Shown here piece by piece: positions 5,371 through 8,814 of a stretch of 8,814 nt of DNA. The DNA is from JBOFZL01 sp051655155. Its GTDB lineage: Bacteria > Bacillota > Clostridia > Peptostreptococcales > Filifactoraceae. The translations under genes were made by a program, and so were the position numbers. Under the pieces are notes generated by a model that saw nothing but the letters and a program-made list of their open reading frames with translations, ran no database searches and was not told the origin of the DNA. The first letter of the stretch is position 1; every line of letters starts with the position of its first letter. The stretch is from NCBI GenBank assembly GCA_051655155.1, contig JBOFZL010000014.1, forward strand, positions 1 to 8,814. The letters run 5' to 3'.

Positions 5371-5428
5371 TCTATTTCAAAACTTATTAGATTCTATTTT
5401 GACACCTAATAAAAACCTTTTACAACCG

Positions 5429-5458
5429 TTGAAAAATACACGTTTAAAAACATATTTT
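5429..5458 (+). promoter_or_regulatory. Candidate ardA promoter
   Basis: TTGAAA at 5429-5434, an 18-bp spacer and TATTTT at 5453-5458. A TATAAC at 5478-5483 without a good -35 is an alternative. This is only a moderate match; the true start is not certain. Confidence 0.35.
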
Positions 5459-5525
5459 CGATTGTATTTGGACATAATATAACTATAGAAACAAAACAAA
5501 AAACACATAAAAAGGAGCTAAAAAA

Positions 5526-6044
5526 ATGCAAATATACATAGCAGATTTACAAGCCTACAACAGCGGATATTTAAAAGGAGAATGGCTTCAATTACCTACA
5601 GAAGAAGAAGAAATAGAAAAAGCAATATTAAGACAAAGTAAAAACGGTGAAAGTGACTTTGCAATTCACGATTACGAACTACCTTTTAAAATTGGAGAAT
5701 ATACAAATCCAGTGAAAATTAATGAACTATGTGAAATAGTAGAAACTTATGATTTAAATAAATATTTAATAGAACATCTTGAATACACTTATGGAATTGA
5801 TTTTAAAAAGTTAGATATGCATATGATTAAAAAATATTTAGAAGATGTTTACACAATAGAAGGCAGTAATAACAATGAATTCGCACAAAATTATATGTAT
5901 GAATTTTACGAAGAAATCCTTGAAAAAATGCCCTGGGAGCTAAGCTATAGCATAGACTACAACACAGTTTTCAATAAATTAGAAATGACAATGAGCATCA
6001 CAAAAAATCAAGATGAAAATATATATTACTACTCAAATAACTAG
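5526..6044 (+). CDS. ardA: ArdA-family antirestriction protein
   Basis: A 172-residue acidic protein close to the usual ArdA length (about 165-170). It begins MQIYIADLQAYNSGYLKGEW and has the hallmark segment FAIHDYELPFKIGEYTNPVKINEL at about 45-68, very like the antirestriction proteins of Tn916 and conjugative plasmids. ArdA is a DNA-mimic dimer that occupies type I restriction enzymes and protects incoming DNA. It needs early expression on plasmid entry, which fits the unusual inverted repeats upstream. AAGGAG precedes the ATG. It is the first gene of a two-gene operon with the 96-residue gene at 6056, 11 bp downstream. Its presence implies that the element is transferred between hosts, though no relaxase is in the window. 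Confidence 0.93.
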   Translation: MQIYIADLQAYNSGYLKGEWLQLPTEEEEIEKAILRQSKNGESDFAIHDYELPFKIGEYTNPVKINELCEIVETYDLNKYLIEHLEYTYGIDFKKLDMHMIKKYLEDVYTIEGSNNNEFAQNYMYEFYEEILEKMPWELSYSIDYNTVFNKLEMTMSITKNQDENIYYYSNN

Positions 6045-6055
6045 GAGGACCTAAC

Positions 6056-6346
6056 ATGATAAAATCTAAAAATAAAATATACATAGGAAGCAGCCAAGAA
6101 GGATATTTAAACGAAGAAATGATGTCATCAATATTTGAATACCTGGCAACACATGAAATAATAGAACCATCAAAAGCAAAACCAAGAAAAATCGGAGAAA
6201 GTTATTTATTAGAAATAGAAGTAAATGATCATACAAAACAATTAATCAAAAATTTAAAATCCATGAGAAAAATAAGACTATATAAAAGAACTCACACATG
6301 GGAAGAAATATATAAAATGTGTGACCAAACAGTGAAAAGCTCCTAA
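6056..6346 (+). CDS. Unrecognised 96-residue protein in the ardA operon
   Basis: A small, lysine-rich soluble protein (starts MIKSKNKIYIGSSQEGYL, ends MCDQTVKSS). It has no signal peptide or membrane segment. The predicted order is a short strand, a helix (NEEMMSSIFEYLATHEII), a strand (SYLLEIEVN), a helix (DHTKQLIKNLKSMRKI) and a C-terminal Trp-containing helix; I do not recognise the family. GGAGG lies 9 bases before the ATG, and the gene follows ardA by 11 bp before a shared terminator that begins within its last codons. By position it is a candidate accessory antirestriction or anti-defence factor; this is inference from context only. Confidence 0.75.
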   Translation: MIKSKNKIYIGSSQEGYLNEEMMSSIFEYLATHEIIEPSKAKPRKIGESYLLEIEVNDHTKQLIKNLKSMRKIRLYKRTHTWEEIYKMCDQTVKSS

Positions 6347-6361
6347 AAAGGGGCTTTTTTT
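6335..6361 (+). terminator. Terminator of the ardA operon, overlapping the stop codon
   Basis: AAAAGCTCC (6335-6343) pairs with GGGGCTTTT (6350-6358), including one T-G wobble, with the TAA stop codon in the loop and a run of seven Ts. It separates the operon from RNA element B. Confidence 0.9.
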
Positions 6362-6434
6362 AGATTTATTCAATTTGTTTTTTATTTTCAAATAACCATA
6401 GTTTTACTAATTTCCAAAGAAAGAAATTCTCTAT

Positions 6435-7027
6435 TAGAAGCCTTCTATGCACTAGCATTGGATAGCGGAGCAACGGTTTTATCCAATGCGGTATAGAAAC
6501 CTATAAAGTATCATACCGAAACCAAGTAGATACGCTCATGTAGTTGCTATGAGAAAGCAACTTGCAAAAGCTATAGCACTATATTATCTACAATGTGGAG
6601 GTCTAATAACCCCTTTATTAGCGAAACTATCAATGACCACAGGCTAGGGCATTGGGCGAAGGGCAGTGAATGGCTATGCTAAAAAAGTTACGAACACAGC
6701 GAGCGATAATATACTCGCAAATTTGATATGAAATATGATATTTGCGAGTATGTTATTAGCGAGTCGTGTGAGTGCTTTTTAGCATTAGGCAGAGGGGCAC
6801 GACGATAGGCTATCTTTTAAACCAGCCACAGTATTTACAAACCAAAGAACTCTCAAAAACCAAGCAATTATTGAATATGAGATGGTTTTGAGTTAGCGAT
6901 TGTAGTGAAAATCCTTTTGAGTGCTCTTTCTCAAAAGATTGAAACGTAAAGCGCGGTGGCGAAGCCAAACTCCATAAGTATCAAAATCAGGTATAGCAAC
7001 AACACTATATATAAATATAAGCTTCTA
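6435..7027 (+). ncRNA. Large structured noncoding RNA element, copy B
   Basis: A ~593-nt element without an ORF, homologous to copy A in inverted orientation. Helices: TAGAAGC/GCTTCTA (6435-6441 / 7021-7027), which extends inward and would close the whole RNA; CATTGGATA/TATCCAATG (6456-6464 / 6480-6488); ATGCTAA/TTAGCAT (6676-6682 / 6779-6785); ATACTCGCAAAT/ATTTGCGAGTAT (6711-6722 / 6740-6751), capped by ATAT-GAA-ATAT; GGCT/AGCC (6808-6811 / 6824-6827); CTTTTGAG/CTCAAAAG (6914-6921 / 6930-6937). Against copy A several of these pairs change on both sides. CTAATAA/TTATTAG (from 6604) and GTAGATA/TATCTAC seem specific to B. The promoter is unclear; TTGTTT-N16-CATAGT (6375-6402) is a weak candidate. 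No intrinsic terminator is evident downstream, so transcripts may reach the origin. No tRNA gene lies nearby. Confidence 0.7.
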
Positions 7028-7185
7028 CAAATATTCTAATAAGTTTATATTTATAGGACCATACTCTAATTTTACATTTTTGATAATATTATATTTTATA
7101 AAGTAATCTAGAGGTCTAATGGATATTTTATGTCTAAAAAAAGATAAGAAAAGAACAGAAAAATGACCTTTACTAGTCTTTACTT
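7028..7185. other. AT-rich spacer between RNA element B and the origin
   Basis: Noncoding, with short AT palindromes such as ATAATATTAT but no GC-rich hairpin, ORF or recognisable gene. A terminator for element B would be expected here and I do not see one. Confidence 0.5.
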
Positions 7186-7224
7186 AGTATTTATAAAAGT
7201 ATTTATAGTATTTAATAGTATTTA
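7186..7224. repeat. Four AGTATTTA repeats, probable DNA-unwinding region
   Basis: Perfect copies begin at 7186, 7198, 7207 and 7217, spaced 9-12 bp, about one helical turn. Tandem AT-rich repeats on one side of iterons are typical of the unwinding element of iteron plasmid origins. Confidence 0.6.
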
Positions 7225-7271
7225 GGCATACCTTAACCCCTTGAAACTACTTATGTTTAAAAGCTTAAATA

Positions 7272-7415
7272 GGACAGATTAATACCTAAATGGGACTAAT
7301 TAATACTTTATTGGGACAGATTAATACTCTAACTAGGACAAATTAAGATTTAAATGGGACTAATTAATACTGAACTAGGACAGATTAATATAGATTTATT
7401 AGGACTAATTAAATT
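7272..7415 (+). repeat. Replication iterons, seven copies
   Basis: Direct repeats with core GGAC(A/T)(A/G)ATTAA begin at 7272, 7293, 7314, 7336, 7357, 7378 and 7402. The period is 21-22 bp for the first six and 24 bp for the last. Copies alternate loosely between GGACAGATTAATA and GGACTAATTAATA forms. These are the expected binding sites for the Rep_3 initiator encoded just downstream and mark the plasmid origin. Confidence 0.9.
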
Positions 7416-7430
7416 AGTTGTCCTAATAAA
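7395..7430. promoter_or_regulatory. Inverted-repeat rep operator overlapping the last iteron
   Basis: Perfect 11-bp arms TTTATTAGGAC (7395-7405) and GTCCTAATAAA (7420-7430) lie around a 14-bp spacer. The left arm contains the iteron core, so the right arm is an inverted half-iteron. In Rep_3 plasmids dimers of Rep commonly bind such an inverted repeat to repress rep, whereas monomers bind iterons. It is 34 bp before the rep start; I cannot place the rep promoter boxes confidently. Confidence 0.75.
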
Positions 7431-7463
7431 TTAAATATGTTAAGCTTTTTTAGAGGTGAGTTT

Positions 7464-8582
7464 ATGGATAATAAAATGTTAGTTAAAAACAATGCTTTTA
7501 TAACTGCTAAATATAATTTAACACTTGATGAGAACAGGCTATTTGTTTATATATTGTACAACATTCAAAAAAATAAGAATGGGTTAGCTTGCACTATAAA
7601 AAGAGATGATTTTTCTAAAATATTTAAAAACAGGACAAATTCATCTGTAAAGGGAGTTACAAAAGTATTAGATGCTATAAAGAAAAAATCTATATATTTC
7701 AAAGAGAATTTAGAAGATGGGTCTACAAACTGGGGTTCATATGTATTTCTAATGGGATATGTATATAATAATAAATCAGATTCTTTTAAAATTGAAGTTC
7801 CAGATAAAGTGTATAATCTTTTGATGCAGTATATAGATGGATATACTCCTATTACATTACAAACTTGGCTAGGACTAAAAAATACCTATGCTCAAAGGTT
7901 CTACGATTTACTAAGAATGTGGAGCGGTACTAAGAATATTATTAATTACAAAGTAGAAGATTTAAAAATGTATTTTCAGATAGAAGATAAGTATCCTAAT
8001 TTTAAGGATTTTAAGAGAAGAGTTATACTTCCAGCAATAAAAGAGCTTAATGATACTGGATATTTTGAAATAGATTTTAAGGAAAATAAGGTTGGTAGGA
8101 AAGTTGATTCTATTGATTTTATTGTAAAGGATTTGGACAAGCGAAAGTATTTTACTAAGGATATTGTAAAAGATATTCATACACTAGAAGAAGTGGCAAT
8201 AAGTGTAGATGATAATGTTGAAGAAATTGATGTATTTAAGATTGATAGTAAATTAGATGCAAATATAGAAACTGATAATGTCGAAAAAATCGATTTTAAT
8301 GCTACTGTGAGCGATTTATTTATTCCTGATGAAGAAATATTTACTAAGGGTACTTTGAGAAGTTTTAAGAAGGATTTCAAGAATGTTGATTTTAGAAATG
8401 AATATATGGAAAGAGCTTTTGATGATGCAGTCTCTATAACTATGGAAAAAGATGATGTTGATAATATTAAGGTTAGTTCATATAAGTTTTTCAAGGTATG
8501 CTTGGATAACAAGATTGTTGAATATAAATTGGAAGAAAAAGAAGATTTGAAACATAAAAAAGATATGGATATGAATTGGTAG
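7464..8582 (+). CDS. rep: Plasmid replication initiator, Rep_3/RepB superfamily
   Basis: A 372-residue initiator. I place the start at ATG 7464 because AGAGGTGA lies just before it, rather than at ATG 7437, which lacks a ribosome site. Winged helix 1 spans about 5-125, opening with the family pattern KNNAFITAKYNLTLDENRLF. Winged helix 2 spans about 131-222, with TYAQRFYDLLRMW and, near its end, KDFKRRVILPAIKEL and VGRKVDSIDFIV, all typical of Rep_3. The C-terminal 150 residues are acidic and unrecognised, longer than in many relatives of about 230-300 residues. It should bind the iterons upstream, open the AGTATTTA region and recruit the host replisome, and repress itself through the inverted repeat at 7395-7430. 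Confidence 0.95.
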   Translation: MDNKMLVKNNAFITAKYNLTLDENRLFVYILYNIQKNKNGLACTIKRDDFSKIFKNRTNSSVKGVTKVLDAIKKKSIYFKENLEDGSTNWGSYVFLMGYVYNNKSDSFKIEVPDKVYNLLMQYIDGYTPITLQTWLGLKNTYAQRFYDLLRMWSGTKNIINYKVEDLKMYFQIEDKYPNFKDFKRRVILPAIKELNDTGYFEIDFKENKVGRKVDSIDFIVKDLDKRKYFTKDIVKDIHTLEEVAISVDDNVEEIDVFKIDSKLDANIETDNVEKIDFNATVSDLFIPDEEIFTKGTLRSFKKDFKNVDFRNEYMERAFDDAVSITMEKDDVDNIKVSSYKFFKVCLDNKIVEYKLEEKEDLKHKKDMDMNW

Positions 8583-8617
8583 AATTCACTATATAATTAA
8601 ACTAAAATATAGATTTA

Positions 8618-8626
8618 TGATATAAT
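8618..8626 (+). promoter_or_regulatory. Extended -10 promoter of the small membrane peptide
   Basis: TGATATAAT gives a TG-N-TATAAT extended -10; TTAAAC at 8597-8602 is a weak -35. Transcription from about 8633 would leave an ~80-nt leader. The 13-mer AATTCACTATATA, shared with the ardA-side palindrome, lies just upstream at 8583-8595. Confidence 0.5.
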
Positions 8627-8677
8627 AAAATTCTAAGGAAATTACAGTTTAAGAGTGGTGGTTTCATATAATCCAAG

Positions 8678-8696
8678 TTCCTACGATAAGTAGGAA
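8678..8696 (+). promoter_or_regulatory. Leader hairpin directly before the ribosome site
   Basis: TTCCTAC-GATAA-GTAGGAA, a 7-bp stem with a 5-nt loop, ends immediately before GGAGGTG (8697-8703). It could modulate ribosome access or be an antisense-RNA target. Confidence 0.5.
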
Positions 8697-8711
8697 GGAG
8701 GTGTAAGCTAT

Positions 8712-8814
8712 ATGGAACAAATGACAATATTTGTTATAGGTGCTATAGGTACAATTGTACTGGGTTTAATAACTAATAGCATTTATGATAAATTAAAAAG
8801 CCACTCTTCTATTG
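8712..8814 (+). CDS. Small membrane peptide, partial; possible type I toxin or holin-like
   Basis: An ATG with a strong AAGGAGGTG ribosome site opens a frame that runs off the window after 34 codons. It starts MEQMTIFVIGAIGTIV, continues hydrophobic to about residue 20, then turns polar and basic (NSIYDKLKSHSSI). One N-terminal transmembrane helix followed by a Lys/Ser-rich tail is the layout of type I toxin peptides, and the KLKSHS segment recalls the small clostridial toxins of that kind. A small holin is an alternative, given the amidase on the same element. The identification is tentative, since the end and any antisense RNA are outside the window. Confidence 0.6.
   Translation, partial: MEQMTIFVIGAIGTIVLGLITNSIYDKLKSHSSI

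Noticed and set aside
6645..6803. Origin of transfer (oriT) in the GC-rich conserved blocks
   Set aside because: No match to nick regions I know (pMV158, pC221, Tn916 types) and no relaxase in the window; the blocks belong to the larger RNA-like element.
3289..7027. Elements A and B as the terminal inverted repeats of a composite transposon
   Set aside because: No transposase gene or remnant, no sharp identical ends and no target-site duplication are visible, and divergence is concentrated in loops and compensated helices, which fits RNA better.
6435..7027. Group I or group II self-splicing intron
   Set aside because: I find no group II 5' GTGCG-type start or domain V-like hairpin, no group I P7/core signature, no intron-encoded protein and no split gene.
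6435..7185. tRNA gene next to the structured RNA
   Set aside because: Looked for because some large phage RNAs neighbour tRNAs; no cloverleaf with a GGTTC-type T loop was seen.
7272..7415. CRISPR array
   Set aside because: The ~21-bp period leaves no room for spacers, and the repeats sit directly upstream of a Rep_3 gene, so they are replication iterons.
7437..7463. Upstream ATG start for rep
   Set aside because: No ribosome site precedes ATG 7437, whereas AGAGGTGA is well placed before ATG 7464, where the conserved N-terminus begins.
7962..8512. Two minus-strand open frames inside the rep gene (72 and 111 codons)
   Set aside because: They lie wholly within the well-supported rep gene, lack ribosome sites, and have low-complexity Ser/Leu/Ile compositions expected from the antisense of an AT-rich acidic coding region.

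Overview
The window looks like part of a low-GC Firmicute plasmid, or a plasmid-like prophage, most likely from the Clostridia. The evidence is a very AT-rich sequence, strong AGGAGG-type ribosome sites, a Rep_3 (RepB-family) initiator with iterons just upstream, an ArdA antirestriction protein, an XRE/ImmA-type operon, and no chromosomal housekeeping genes. Clostridium, Clostridioides or Paeniclostridium would fit; the species cannot be read from the sequence.

Layout. Positions 1-5139 are read leftward (minus strand) and 5526-8814 rightward, so 5140-5525 is a divergent control region. From the left: the start of a possible OB-fold/SSB-like gene (1-281); a ribbon-helix-helix (RHH) DNA-binding protein (378-917), with GATGACA/TGTCATC heptad sites both in its promoter and inside its coding sequence; a tight three-gene operon (1082-2852) of XRE regulator, ImmA/IrrE-like metallopeptidase and PIN-domain nuclease, closed by a hairpin terminator; a noncoding stretch with a candidate small RNA and a compact folded element (2927-3240); a large structured RNA element, copy A (3289-3916, minus); an Amidase_3 peptidoglycan hydrolase with a half-length SPOR tail (3914-4576); and a small HTH regulator (4741-5139).

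The divergent control region holds a perfect 59-bp inverted repeat and a perfect 28-bp palindrome. To its right come ardA (5526-6044), an unrecognised 96-residue partner gene (6056-6346) with a terminator, large structured RNA copy B (6435-7027, plus), a replication origin (AGTATTTA repeats, seven ~21-bp iterons and an inverted-repeat operator, 7186-7430), the rep gene (7464-8582), and the start of a small membrane peptide (8712 onward).

The most interesting feature is the pair of ~600-nt elements A and B. They are diverged copies on opposite strands, pointing away from each other, with no ORF in either. Invariant blocks alternate with variable ones, and several helices are kept by compensatory base changes (for example ATCTCAA/TTGAGAT in A against ATGCTAA/TTAGCAT in B). 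This is the behaviour of a large structured noncoding RNA. Size and setting resemble the giant ornate RNAs of phages and plasmids (ROOL/GOLLD type), but I could not test class membership.

Together the genes suggest a self-replicating element (rep and origin) with a possible segregation or regulatory RHH protein, a stability or defence module (XRE-ImmA-PIN), an antirestriction operon useful on entry into a new host, a lysis-type enzyme, and two copies of a big structured RNA of unknown role.
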